A stretch of 64,000 nucleotides of DNA, taken from assembly GCF_042662225.1 (NCBI RefSeq), contig NZ_JBHSYQ010000004.1, forward strand, positions 1 through 64,000, given 5' to 3'. The position numbers and the translations under genes are program-made. Positions 50,640 to 58,735 of the stretch are shown piece after piece (the stretch's first letter is position 1; every line of letters begins with the position of its first letter). The DNA is from Nibribacter roseus (GTDB lineage Bacteria > Bacteroidota > Bacteroidia > Cytophagales > Hymenobacteraceae). Under the pieces are notes generated by a model. It made no database searches and had not been told where the DNA came from. It was given only the letters and a program-made list of their open reading frames with translations.

Positions 50640-50724
50640 AGAACAGGGAAGAAGTAACCTAACATTTCACAATAAAATCGGTTTAATAATACTAGAACAG
50701 TAACAAATCAATTAAGAACCTACT

Positions 50725-51223
50725 ATGAAACGACTGTACACCGCGGAAGTAACCGCTACCGGAGGCCGTAACGGCCAAGTAAAATCATCTGATGGCATTA
50801 TAGACATGCCGGTTCGTCTGCCTGAAGGACTTGGCGGAAAAGGCGGAGCCACAAACCCAGAGCAATTGTTTGCCGCCGGCTACGCCGCCTGTTTTCAAAG
50901 TGCGCTGATGCTTGTTGCCGGAAAACAGCAAGTTAAATTAGATGAGAATTCAACGGTTACAGCCCATGTTAGTCTTGACCAAATGGATAACGGAGGCTAC
51001 GGGCTTGCGGTACAGCTAGACGTGAAAGTAGNNNNNNNNNNNNNNNNNNNNNNNNNNNNNNNNNNNNNNNNNNNNNNNNNNNNNNNNNNNNNNNNNNNNN
51101 NNNNNNNNNNACGGAGTAGAAAAGTCAAAAGCACAGGAACTCGTAGAACAGGCACACGAAGTTTGCCCTTACTCCGTAGGTACCCGCGGAAACATTGAGG
51201 TAAAACTGAATGTGGTAGATTAA
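50725..51223 (+). CDS. ohr: Organic hydroperoxide resistance protein (Ohr/OsmC), interrupted by an assembly gap
   Basis: The start MKRLYTAEVTATGGRNGQVKSSDG and the AACFQSALMLVA motif with the first reactive Cys are clear. A run of 79 Ns (51032-51110) follows. Past it, the frame reads GVEKSKAQELVEQAHEVCPYSVGTRGNIEVKLNVVD and a TAA at 51221-51223, with the second reactive Cys in CPYS. The two halves fall in different frames if the 79 Ns are taken literally, so the gap size is not real. In Ohr proteins only a few residues separate these parts. The intact protein would be about 140 residues. Ohr reduces fatty acid and organic peroxides through the Cys pair. Confidence 0.9.
51032..51110. other. 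Assembly gap (79 Ns) inside ohr
   Basis: The Ns interrupt an otherwise normal gene. The frame on the two sides and the family length imply that the true missing sequence is not 79 nt. Confidence 0.95.
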
Positions 51224-51253
51224 TATATAGTGACCCTGAATTTGATGCATTGT

Positions 51254-51290
51254 AGAAAAGCCTTTCCAATTTGGAAAGGCTTTTCTGTTT
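51254..51290 (+). terminator. Terminator of ohr
   Basis: AGAAAAGCCTTTCC pairs with GGAAAGGCTTTTCT around a 5-nt loop, followed by GTTTTAG. Confidence 0.85.
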
Positions 51291-51342
51291 TAGTTAGATT
51301 TCAATTCAAACCATAATTTAAATTTTTAATCTTTATTTATAG

Positions 51343-51350
51343 TAATTTTG
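51343..51350 (+). promoter_or_regulatory. -7 box upstream of the YD-like protein gene
   Basis: TAATTTTG matches TAnnTTTG. No TTTG lies 19-21 nt upstream. About 65 nt before the ATG at 51415. Confidence 0.35.
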
Positions 51351-51414
51351 TACTTGTAGTGAATTAATTATTAGAAGATTAAGTGTAGCAATCTGAGATA
51401 ATTGGAACAAAAGT

Positions 51415-52275
51415 ATGAGGATGATTTTGTTATTTATAGGCCTGTTTAGTTTGACAAACACGGCCGTATCTCAGGTGCTTGAGAAAGAGTTTGAACATGA
51501 CCTTAAAGGGCCAGTAAAGGAGCTGAGATTAATAGAATTTAAGCATGTAGATGAAATTGATTGGATCTTAAGGGAAGACACAACAGTAATTCGTGTATCA
51601 GAGATCAGAAAGTTTGATACAGCTAGGAGATTAATCGAAGTCTACTTACCAATTGACACAACAACGGATTGGTGTGGTTGCAATGTCAATCGGAAAACCC
51701 TTACCTATACGCCAGAGGGGTTATTGAATAGTGTCTCCTCCTTTACAAAAGACACTGTACTGGAAAGACATTACGTGTTTGAACGAGACCAACTAGGTAA
51801 GATTTTACGACAAAAAATCTTACATAAAACAAAAGAGGATACACATCCTAGTTACTACATCTATAAATACGAAGGCAAAAAAATAGTAGAAATAAAAGAA
51901 GGTAATGAAAGGGCGCCTACCATTTTGTCCTATACTTATAATTCCAAGGGAAAATTGATCAAAGAAATTTATAAAACCTACTTAGTCAAAATTTATGAAT
52001 ACAAGTACGATGACAAGGGAAGATTGATTGCAAAATATGACGTGCGATATGACCTAGGTAAAATCCTTTTAGCCGAATATTCTTATAACGAGAATGGAGA
52101 TGTGAAAGAACAAAGTGGAAAACAGGAGCGGCCAACATTAAGAGGAGGTAATTTTTTTGATTATAAAGTGACCATTACCTACAAGTATGATAAACACGGA
52201 AACTGGACTACTCAAATATTTGCATATTCTGATGGAACCAGTAGCATAAGTAAACGGGAGATTGATTACTATTAA
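51415..52275 (+). CDS. Secreted YD-repeat-like protein
   Basis: 286 residues with a signal peptide (about 1-19, ending TAVSQ). The mature part has at least five YD-like units: IRKFDTARRLIEVYLP, LTYTPEGLLNSVSSF, LSYTYNSKGKLIKEI, YEYKYDDKGRLIAKYD, and AEYSYNENGDVKEQSG. These have the Y.Y...G.L..... rhythm of RHS/YD proteins. The same design is seen in cassette 5 (2964-3446), half the length. It is AT-rich by eye, compared with its neighbours sucC and ohr. Function unknown. Confidence 0.65.
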   Translation: MRMILLFIGLFSLTNTAVSQVLEKEFEHDLKGPVKELRLIEFKHVDEIDWILREDTTVIRVSEIRKFDTARRLIEVYLPIDTTTDWCGCNVNRKTLTYTPEGLLNSVSSFTKDTVLERHYVFERDQLGKILRQKILHKTKEDTHPSYYIYKYEGKKIVEIKEGNERAPTILSYTYNSKGKLIKEIYKTYLVKIYEYKYDDKGRLIAKYDVRYDLGKILLAEYSYNENGDVKEQSGKQERPTLRGGNFFDYKVTITYKYDKHGNWTTQIFAYSDGTSSISKREIDYY

Positions 52276-52282
52276 ACTTTAG

Positions 52283-52320
52283 GTTTTCCGCCTTCTTTCG
52301 CCAAAACAGACTAAAAACAA
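52283..52320. repeat. Dispersed 40-bp palindromic repeat, copy 14 (degenerate)
   Basis: GGTTTTCCGCCTTCTTTCG and CCAAAACAGACTAAAAACA. The right half matches the family better than the left. Confidence 0.45.
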
Positions 52321-52354
52321 GAAAGCCTCTCCTAAAGCAGGAGAGGCTTTCTTT
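52321..52354. terminator. Bidirectional terminator between the YD-like gene and sucC
   Basis: GAAAGCCTCTCCT pairs with AGGAGAGGCTTTC around 5 nt; T tail on plus, A-rich start on minus. Confidence 0.9.
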
Positions 52355-52373
52355 ATAGGTCAAGCGGATGTGC

Positions 52374-53573
52374 TTAGGCAACTTCGGCTAATACGTCTTT
52401 TACTTTTTGAGCGGCTTCTTTCAGAGCTACGGCTGAGTAAACCTTCAGGCCAGACTCATCAATAATGCGGGCACCTTCTTCAGCGTTGGTACCTTGCAGG
52501 CGAACAATGATTGGCACTCTAATGTCACCAATGTTTTTGTAGGCTTCCACTACACCATTTGCAACACGGTCGCAACGCACGATACCTCCGAAGATGTTGA
52601 TTAGGATGGCTTTTACGTTAGGGTCCTGCAGAATCAGGCGGAAACCAGCTTCTACAGTCTGTGCGTTGGCTCCACCTCCTACGTCCAGGAAGTTGGCAGG
52701 CTCACCACCTGAAAGCTTGATGATGTCCATGGTAGCCATGGCCAAACCGGCACCGTTTACCATACAGCCTACGTTACCGTCAAGCTTTACATAGTTCAGA
52801 TTGCTCTTGCTGGCTTCTACTTCCAACGGATCTTCTTCCAACACATCGCGCAGGTCGGCCAGGTCTTTGTGGCGGAACAGAGCGTTGTCGTCTAAATCTA
52901 CTTTGCCGTCTACGGCCAAGATTTTATTGTCTGAGGTCTTCAACACGGGGTTGATCTCAAACATAGAAGCATCGGTGTCAACGTAAGCTTTATACAGGTT
53001 GGTCACGAACTTCACCATCTCTTTGAAAGCTTCGCCCTCTAAACCGAAAGCGAACGCAATTTTACGAGCCTGGAAGCCCTGCAGACCAACAGCTGGGTCA
53101 ATCCACTCTTTGAAGATTTTGTCCGGAGTGTGCTCCGCTACTTCCTCAATGTCCATACCGCCCTCGGTAGAAGCCATGATAACGTTCATTGCTTTGGCGC
53201 GGTCTAGCAAGATAGACAGGTAATATTCTTTTGGCTCAGAGTCGCCCGGATAGTAAACATCCTGCGCTACCAGCACTTTGTGTACTTTTTTGCCTTCTGG
53301 GCCCGTTTGGTGCGTTACCAGCTGCATGCCAATGATCTGGCCGGCAATTTCTTTCACCTGCTCCAGGTTTTTGGCCAATTTCACCCCGCCGCCTTTACCG
53401 CGACCGCCCGCATGAATTTGGGCTTTAATAACGTGCCAGCCAGTGCCGGTTTCCTCGGTTAAACGCTTTGCCGCTTCTACCGCCTCTTCAGGGGTTTCTG
53501 CTACAATGCCTTCCTGAATTCTAACGCCGTAGCGTTTCAGAATGTCTTTCGCCTGGTACTCGTGTATATTCAT
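52374..53573 (-). CDS. sucC: Succinate--CoA ligase (ADP-forming) beta subunit
   Basis: 399 residues, normal length. TCA-cycle enzyme that makes ATP or GTP from succinyl-CoA with the SucD alpha subunit. The N-terminus MNIHEYQAKDILKRYGV is diagnostic. The ATP-grasp segments (VIKAQIHAGGRGKGGGVKLAKN) and GRxDRVA-like NIFGGIVRCDRVANG follow. The C-terminus IVRLQGTNAEEGARII (landmark) is standard. sucD is not next to it, which is common in this group. A good promoter with a TTTG inside a 52-bp palindrome lies upstream. Confidence 0.97.
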   Translation of the reverse strand: MNIHEYQAKDILKRYGVRIQEGIVAETPEEAVEAAKRLTEETGTGWHVIKAQIHAGGRGKGGGVKLAKNLEQVKEIAGQIIGMQLVTHQTGPEGKKVHKVLVAQDVYYPGDSEPKEYYLSILLDRAKAMNVIMASTEGGMDIEEVAEHTPDKIFKEWIDPAVGLQGFQARKIAFAFGLEGEAFKEMVKFVTNLYKAYVDTDASMFEINPVLKTSDNKILAVDGKVDLDDNALFRHKDLADLRDVLEEDPLEVEASKSNLNYVKLDGNVGCMVNGAGLAMATMDIIKLSGGEPANFLDVGGGANAQTVEAGFRLILQDPNVKAILINIFGGIVRCDRVANGVVEAYKNIGDIRVPIIVRLQGTNAEEGARIIDESGLKVYSAVALKEAAQKVKDVLAEVA

Positions 53574-53600
53574 GAGGTTAGGTTGATGTTTTTAGGTGCA

Positions 53601-53631
53601 CGAAAGTAAGGCATTCAAGGTTCTTTTCAAA
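53601..53631 (-). promoter_or_regulatory. Promoter of sucC, overlapping a 52-bp palindrome
   Basis: On the minus strand: TTTG (53631-53628), exactly 19 nt, then TACTTTCG (53608-53601). The first ATG is 28 nt further. The -33 box and most of the spacer lie within the palindrome 53612-53663. Confidence 0.65.
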
Positions 53632-53663
53632 ACGCGGCCGCGTTTTGAAAAGAACCTTGAATG
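53612..53663. repeat. 52-bp perfect palindrome
   Basis: Each 26-bp half is the exact complement of the other; the centre is GCGGCCGC. The left half holds the -33 part of the sucC promoter. A perfect palindrome this long is rare in bacterial chromosomes because it is unstable during replication. Confidence 0.9.
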
Positions 53664-53813
53664 AGTCCTGAGTCGCGAGTCCTGAGTCTTGAGTCAGAAA
53701 TCGGAACACATATTTCTTCTACGGAAGCAATGCCCCAGCGTTAAGGGGTAGTTTGTATTGCTGAATATTGTTCATGACACTATATTTAAACTCAGGACTC
53801 GCGACTCAGGACT
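53664..53813. repeat. 23-bp inverted repeat pair around a 104-bp spacer
   Basis: AGTCCTGAGTCGCGAGTCC (and TGAG) at 53664-53686 returns exactly as its complement at 53791-53813. The left copy is itself built from the repeated word AGTCCTGAGTC. The spacer has no gene. Confidence 0.85.
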
Positions 53814-53904
53814 AACCCCTAAGGGGTTTCCGCCGTTTGCCCCTTAGAGGCTTATTTTGCCATGGGTTTGCAAATGCCGCCTCTTCCTTATTGTTTTGTA
53901 CTAC

Positions 53905-54597
53905 ATGAGCACAGAAAATCCAGTTTTATTGGAGGGTCGCGGCCTTACCAAATCGTACGGCAAACTGCAAGTACTAAAAGGTATAGACATTACCATTGGT
54001 GAAGCCGAAGTGGTTTCTATCGTGGGGGCCTCCGGTGCCGGCAAAAGTACTTTGTTGCATTTGCTGGGTACCTTAGATGTGCCAGATGAGGGAGACGTGT
54101 ACTTACACGGGCAACGCATCTCCAGCATGAGCAACAAAGAAATGGCACGGTTCCGAAACCAGAACATTGGCTTTATCTTTCAATTCCACAACTTGCTTCC
54201 CGAGTTTACGGCGTTGGAGAATGTAAGCCTGCCAGGGTTTTTGGCTAACCGCCCAGAAAAAGAAGTAGAAGCGCGTGCCAAAGAGCTGCTGGAGATGTTG
54301 GGCTTGAGCCACCGCCTAGACCACAAACCCTCTGAGATGAGTGGGGGAGAGCAGCAGCGCACCGCCGTGGCACGCGCCCTCATCAATTCGCCTAAACTCA
54401 TTTTTGCCGATGAACCCTCTGGAAACCTTGATTCTAAAAACGCCGATGAGCTCCACCAGATTTTCTTCAAGCTCCGCCAAGATTTAGGTCAGACCTTTGT
54501 GTTGGTCACGCACAACCCCGCCCTCGCCGACATGGCCGACCGCAAACTCACCATGAAAGACGGGTATCTGTTGCACCCTAGCGAGGTGGCTGAGTAG
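53905..54597 (+). CDS. LolD-type ABC transporter ATP-binding protein
   Basis: 230 residues from the ATG at 53905 (MSTENPVLLEGRGLTKSYG). A frame opening at 53857 adds 16 residues without family similarity. Walker A GASGAGKST, signature MSGGEQQRTAVARAL, Walker B LIFADEPSG and the H loop VTHN are all present. The sequence is closest to the MacB/LolD/FtsE branch that drives lipoprotein release or peptide export. No permease gene follows. In Bacteroidota the LolCE-type permease is often elsewhere. Confidence 0.88.
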   Translation: MSTENPVLLEGRGLTKSYGKLQVLKGIDITIGEAEVVSIVGASGAGKSTLLHLLGTLDVPDEGDVYLHGQRISSMSNKEMARFRNQNIGFIFQFHNLLPEFTALENVSLPGFLANRPEKEVEARAKELLEMLGLSHRLDHKPSEMSGGEQQRTAVARALINSPKLIFADEPSGNLDSKNADELHQIFFKLRQDLGQTFVLVTHNPALADMADRKLTMKDGYLLHPSEVAE

Positions 54598-54635
54598 ACG
54601 TTTATTCCTTGATAAATCCTTTAAGCTTTAATTTT

Positions 54636-54670
54636 AGCCTCTCCTTGGGGAGGGGCTAGGGTGAGGGGCA
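54636..54670. repeat. GAGGGG-type repeat fragment
   Basis: AGCCTCTCCTTGGGGAGGGGC then TAGGGTGAGGGGC. It resembles the arm ends of the 14339-14497 element (CTCCCCTTGAGGGGAG). Confidence 0.45.
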
Positions 54671-54894
54671 ACCTTAGCTACGAAGGAATAGTCTGAATTT
54701 TGAGAGAGCTTTTCAGAGTTAATTGAACAAGCCTTACCAGTGTAACAGTTTTCCCTTCATTCTAACCTTTTTCCTGGATTTTCTCCTTTCTTGTTGAAGG
54801 TCTTTATCCAACCTCTTTTTGTGATTTTGTTGGTGATTTCAACAAAAACACTAACTTGACCAAGCCTAATTGCTAGACCTTGGCAAATCAGTTA

Positions 54895-55398
54895 ATGAAT
54901 TCAATAGAAACATATAAAGCACAATACTACGTCCATAAATTTGGTAGTTTACTGTTTGGGTGTTCTTTTTTCTTTGGGGGCCTGTCAACACTACTTAAGG
55001 GAGGAGCAATAACCATTAATGAAGTACCTACAAAGGCGACTTTTGAGAATGTGTTTCCCTTTTTATTCATTGGAGGGTGCTTTATAGGGCTATTTTTCTG
55101 GATTTGCTTTAAGTATTTTAGAGTTTCACTTACAGATGCATATGTAAAGAAACAATTAGTGTTTGGTAGCAAGTATTACAGCTGGGAAGATTTTGAGGAG
55201 ATTGAGGAAGTTAACCCGTTCCGTAAAGGGATAATTTTCAAATTCAAACCAAAAGGAGAACGTGCTTTCTATGCCCAAGGAGATAAACCTGTACGTGTTT
55301 TTACCAATCCACTTAACTCTAAATGGTATTCACCCACCGTATTAGAATCCAAGATGGAAAATTTAATAGACATAAAGAAACGCAAAATGAATATTTGA
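54895..55398 (+). CDS. Membrane protein with a PH-like domain, unknown
   Basis: 167 residues from the ATG at 54895 (MNSIETYKAQYYV). Two membrane segments: about 19-39 (SLLFGCSFFFGGLSTLLKGG) and 54-76 (VFPFLFIGGCFIGLFFWI). The cytoplasmic part (about 80-160) has the strand series of a bacterial PH domain: RVSLTDAYVKKQLVFGSKYYSWEDFEEIEE, GIIFKFKPKGERAFYAQG (landmarks). The two-helix plus PH plan is common in Bacteroidota hypothetical proteins. No partner gene. Confidence 0.6.
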   Translation: MNSIETYKAQYYVHKFGSLLFGCSFFFGGLSTLLKGGAITINEVPTKATFENVFPFLFIGGCFIGLFFWICFKYFRVSLTDAYVKKQLVFGSKYYSWEDFEEIEEVNPFRKGIIFKFKPKGERAFYAQGDKPVRVFTNPLNSKWYSPTVLESKMENLIDIKKRKMNI

Positions 55399-55692
55399 TT
55401 TTTATAATTTACCCTTACAATTTTATTACTCTACCAATGATGGATTGCAATAGAAGCAATTGCCATTAGGCTGTTTACCCACCAGTATAAAAATAGCATT
55501 TTAATAATTACCTCTCCCTTCTTTTCTTGATATTAACCTGTTCTAATTCACTGTTTTAATTTTTGCTAAAGAAAATTTAGCAAAGACATATAAGTGGTTG
55601 ATAGTCAGAGGTAAAAATTGTGTTAAAAGTTTAACTGTAGGGCACTATTCCGACGGTGGTTCTGTTATGATTCTGAACTGTAACTTAAAAAC

Positions 55693-56514
55693 ATGCAGAC
55701 GAAAGTGAATCAAACAAGTAACGACGAAAAAGGATTGAAGAAGCATAAAATAGAGAGTTTTGATATCTCACGTTCTGACGAAACCATGCACCTGGCAGTT
55801 GACCTGGCCAAGTTCATCAAAGAAAACCGACTCTTCCAGAATATTCAGGGTAAAGAGTACGTGAACGTGGAAGGCTGGCAGTATGCCGGTTCGCGCTTAG
55901 GTATTTTGCCGGTGGTAGATGAGTTGACTAACATGAGCGACAGTTCAGAGATCAAGTATCTGGCCAAGGTAAATCTGCTGAACCTGCGTACTGAGCAAGT
56001 GGTAGGGGCCGGATTTGCCATTTGCTCTAACAAAGAGCAAGGCCGCAAATACTACCAAGAATATGCTATCGCCTCCATGGCTCAAACCAGAGCCATCGGG
56101 AAAGCCTATAGGAACGCATTGGCTTGGATTATCAGAGCTGCAGGGTATGAGCCTACTCCTGCTGAGGAGATGGATTACCAAGGGAATACGCCAGAGCCTA
56201 AAATCGCTCCCGCTGAGAAGCCAGCTGCCGCGCCTAAAACCATGAAAGCAGTACCAGCTGAACCAGTAGTGGAGGCCAAAGCGTCAGAACCAGCACAACC
56301 AGCCGGTGCCGAAGAGGCTACCGTGAAATATGCCACTGCCCGGCAGAAAGAGGAAATTATCCGCTTGCTGAACAATCCGGTCATCACGCGTCAGGAGAAA
56401 ACAAAAATGCTCCTGAACATCAATAAACTAGATGAAGAGCGTGCGAAGCAGTCTATTGGTAAACTGAAGAAAGTAATTGACGACCGCGAGCAAGAACAAT
56501 CTGCCGCCGCTTAA
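55693..56514 (+). CDS. Phage-type recombination-like protein (VEGW / AQTRA family)
   Basis: 273 residues. The core (about 50-165) has a pattern I know from many phage and prophage recombination modules: YVNVEGWQYAGSRLGILPVV, then SMAQTRAIGKAYRNALAWI (positions about 118-140), then AGYEPTPAEEM. Between them is VKINLLNL...VGAGFAICSN. These proteins are thought to bind or anneal DNA, possibly Rad52-like, but I cannot prove it. Residues 165-215 are an Ala/Pro/Glu linker, and the last 55 residues are a charged helical tail. It sits among core genes with no other phage gene nearby. Domestication is likely. Confidence 0.6.
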   Translation: MQTKVNQTSNDEKGLKKHKIESFDISRSDETMHLAVDLAKFIKENRLFQNIQGKEYVNVEGWQYAGSRLGILPVVDELTNMSDSSEIKYLAKVNLLNLRTEQVVGAGFAICSNKEQGRKYYQEYAIASMAQTRAIGKAYRNALAWIIRAAGYEPTPAEEMDYQGNTPEPKIAPAEKPAAAPKTMKAVPAEPVVEAKASEPAQPAGAEEATVKYATARQKEEIIRLLNNPVITRQEKTKMLLNINKLDEERAKQSIGKLKKVIDDREQEQSAAA

Positions 56515-56537
56515 TTTTAGAAACAATCATTACAAAG

Positions 56538-56563
56538 AAACCCGACCTATGGTCGGGTTTTCT
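56538..56563 (+). terminator. Terminator after the VEGW-family gene
   Basis: AAACCCGACC pairs with GGTCGGGTTT around TAT, then TCTGTTTT. Confidence 0.85.
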
Positions 56564-56601
56564 GTTTTAAGGCTGTTTTTCAGAAAACGGCTCAAAAACG
56601 G
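56562..56601. repeat. Dispersed 40-bp palindromic repeat, copy 15
   Basis: CTGTTTTAAGGCTGTTTTTC and AGAAAACGGCTCAAAAACGG. One of the best copies. Confidence 0.75.
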
Positions 56602-56627
56602 TAGTAAAACTGTTTAAGTCGTACCCA

Positions 56628-57596
56628 TTACCTCTTCCGCATTTCTTCTTGCAGCAACTGCTCCTCCTTGTCTTCCAAGGCCTCCAGAGTTGGGTTTCTG
56701 GGGGTGTTGAGAGCTTCTTGCATGTCTTTGTCTTCAATTTGCTGGTGAACAGCTTTTGCATTCTCTACCAAAGCTTTGAAGATACGGCGCTGCTCTTTGT
56801 GGTTAGGCAAATACTCAGGGTGCCACTGTACTCCAATCAGAAACTTTTCGGTTAGGTGTTCCGTGGCCTGTACTACCAAATTGGCTTCCTTAGCGACAAT
56901 CCGCATGCCGTAGCCGGGTTCTTTTACAGCCTGATGGTGAATGGCATTTACCCGTAATTGACGCACTCCCATTATCTGAGCCAGCTTGCTGTCTGGCTTT
57001 ATCCTTATTTTCTTTACTGGAAAGATGCTGGAAGGATTGGGTTCTTCTAAGTAGAAACTGTTGATGTCTTGGTAAAGGGAGCCGCCAAAGTATACGTTCA
57101 TTAATTGGGAGCCGCGGCAGATACCTAACACGGGCAGTTTCTTTTCTACTGCCTGATGAATGAGCTGAAACTCCAGATGGTCTCTGTCACGGTCAATGGT
57201 CCAACCTTGGGGCTTACGGCTGAAGATTCTCCGGAACATGAAAAGAGCCGGGTAATAGAGCCAGCGGGTAAACCGGCCAATCCGTTGGAAGATGTTTTTA
57301 CGCGGGTGTTTCAGCGTTCTGTTTAAATACTCCTCCAGCACCTCTGATTGTTGGTAGGCTCTGGGGTCTACGTCCGCTCCGCCACCTATGATCAAGGCCT
57401 GCAAACCATCGGCAGTTCTGGGATTATTGGGGGTGATTCTTACCGGCCTACCGCCAGCAAGCCGAACCCCAAGGGCGGTGAACAGCCATGCGGCCTCGCC
57501 ACCCTTGTCTGGTCCGGTAATGCCTATGGTAGGCCGGTTTCGGTTTATCTTGTATTTCTTTCTTAGGCTAACCAATCTTTTGTTTTGTTTATCCAC
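56628..57596 (-). CDS. Class I glutamine amidotransferase-like gamma-glutamyl hydrolase (PuuD-like)
   Basis: 322 residues. The catalytic nucleophile lies in GICRGSQLMNVYFGG (Cys in G-x-C-R-G), and His/Glu in VQWHPEYLP. These are the marks of the peptidase C26 family, which includes PuuD (gamma-glutamyl-GABA hydrolase). A longer N-terminus starting MDKQNKRLVSLRKKYKINR is basic and not family-typical. An insert at about 95-145 (basic, with FQRIGRFTRWLYYPALFMFRRIF) is extra and hydrophobic, perhaps membrane-associated. It overlaps the upstream amidoligase gene by 34 nt, a strong sign of a functional pair. Confidence 0.85.
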   Translation of the reverse strand: MDKQNKRLVSLRKKYKINRNRPTIGITGPDKGGEAAWLFTALGVRLAGGRPVRITPNNPRTADGLQALIIGGGADVDPRAYQQSEVLEEYLNRTLKHPRKNIFQRIGRFTRWLYYPALFMFRRIFSRKPQGWTIDRDRDHLEFQLIHQAVEKKLPVLGICRGSQLMNVYFGGSLYQDINSFYLEEPNPSSIFPVKKIRIKPDSKLAQIMGVRQLRVNAIHHQAVKEPGYGMRIVAKEANLVVQATEHLTEKFLIGVQWHPEYLPNHKEQRRIFKALVENAKAVHQQIEDKDMQEALNTPRNPTLEALEDKEEQLLQEEMRKR

Positions 57597-58567
57597 TTTT
57601 GCTCAAACCCTATGAACGTATCTGCTTTCAAGGCAAGGTAGTCTTCGCTCATGGCGTTTATTTTTGCCGGGTCGCTGGCTAATTCTTCAATCACCACCCA
57701 GTTATTCCACTCCTGCGCCAAGGTCCAGTTAGGGTCTGAGATGCGGCTGTTTGGTAGGCGGTAATGAAAGGTTTTACGTGCTTTCACACTGCCTAGGTTG
57801 GTATACTGCGCAATTTTATCTTCCCGAAGGGCGGCAAAAAGCGGGTACATGTCCAGCGGACGGTTCCGGTCTGGGTTGAGGGTATGATAGTCATCAATGA
57901 GCGTATCTAAGTCGGGTGCATAAGAGGGGGGCAGCACCAAGGCAATATACTCAGCCGGATAGGGATTGATGAAAGAAGTCATGCGGCGGGCGAAATCGGT
58001 GTCTCCTGCCTCCAGCAGCCAAGGGTACAGCAGCAGAAATGCCCTGATGTAGCGCAAAATTGTTTCGGTTTCGGTGTCAGGTAATTCTGTGTTAATGTGT
58101 GTTCCGAAGGCATTGGTTAAAAACGCCTCCGTTCCCTCGGCATGGTGTTCCATTAAGGCTTGCCTAAGCGGTTCCAGCTGGTCCAGTTGGTCAAAGGGTA
58201 TGGGCGGGGCGCCCACTTCATAGGGGATCACCGTCTGAATCATGCTTTCTAGTGCCGACTCCACCTTATCTTCCAGAGTAGAGTTCCCTATCTTTATATT
58301 CTTTAAATCTATGTTCAGGCTCTCGAAAACAGATTTATACTGTTTTTCGGTCAGGAGTTTTAAATCAATTTCCACAGAGAAATCGCCTAGGCGCGTGTTG
58401 ACCACTTTCTGCGAAAAGCGGTGCTTCTTCTCTATGGTGCCGCCGTACAGCCCTTGAACTATCTGTACACATTTGTCAACTTTTACGTTGGCAAACTCCA
58501 GTTCAAACCCGACTGTCCGCACCTTGCCTTCGGAGTTATGTTTAATAGGTAATGGCTTAAATGGCAT
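57563..58567 (-). CDS. Amidoligase-family protein (COOH-NH2 ligase fold)
   Basis: 334 residues. The N-terminal KVRTVGFELEFANV contains the family's (G)xExE strand that binds ATP and metal; LGDFSVEIDLKLL is the next acidic strand. The GTHINTELPDT segment (about 163-173) and NPYPAEYIAL are the other landmarks. Amidoligases join carboxyl and amino groups in glutathione-like chemistry (gamma-glutamyl or peptide bonds). Comparative studies of this family described its genes next to peptidase C26-like genes, as here. The product is unknown. The 34-nt overlap with the hydrolase gene implies translational coupling. Confidence 0.82.
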   Translation of the reverse strand: MPFKPLPIKHNSEGKVRTVGFELEFANVKVDKCVQIVQGLYGGTIEKKHRFSQKVVNTRLGDFSVEIDLKLLTEKQYKSVFESLNIDLKNIKIGNSTLEDKVESALESMIQTVIPYEVGAPPIPFDQLDQLEPLRQALMEHHAEGTEAFLTNAFGTHINTELPDTETETILRYIRAFLLLYPWLLEAGDTDFARRMTSFINPYPAEYIALVLPPSYAPDLDTLIDDYHTLNPDRNRPLDMYPLFAALREDKIAQYTNLGSVKARKTFHYRLPNSRISDPNWTLAQEWNNWVVIEELASDPAKINAMSEDYLALKADTFIGFEQKWINKTKDWLA

Positions 58568-58611
58568 CTTCTTCAGATTTATACGTTACATCTTCCTCAA
58601 AACGGAATTCT

Positions 58612-58650
58612 TATATTATCGTTATCCGCTGCTCGTTATACGGTATTCGA
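58612..58650. repeat. Stutter repeat, inverted copy (left)
   Basis: TATTATCGTTATCCGCTGC and TCGTTATACGGTATTCG: words related to CGTTATTCGTTG. The complement-type partner is at 58736-58788. Confidence 0.5.
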
Positions 58651-58735
58651 ATTTTACAAGAAGAAGCCTTGCCTAATAAAATTTGGCTTTAGAAAATAGT
58701 TAGAGCAGAGGGAAGACTTAAAACTTTCCCCTCTA

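Noticed and set aside
50472..50662. Two short open frames over the tRNA-Arg region
   Set aside because: They read through a tRNA gene and a repeat; not coding.
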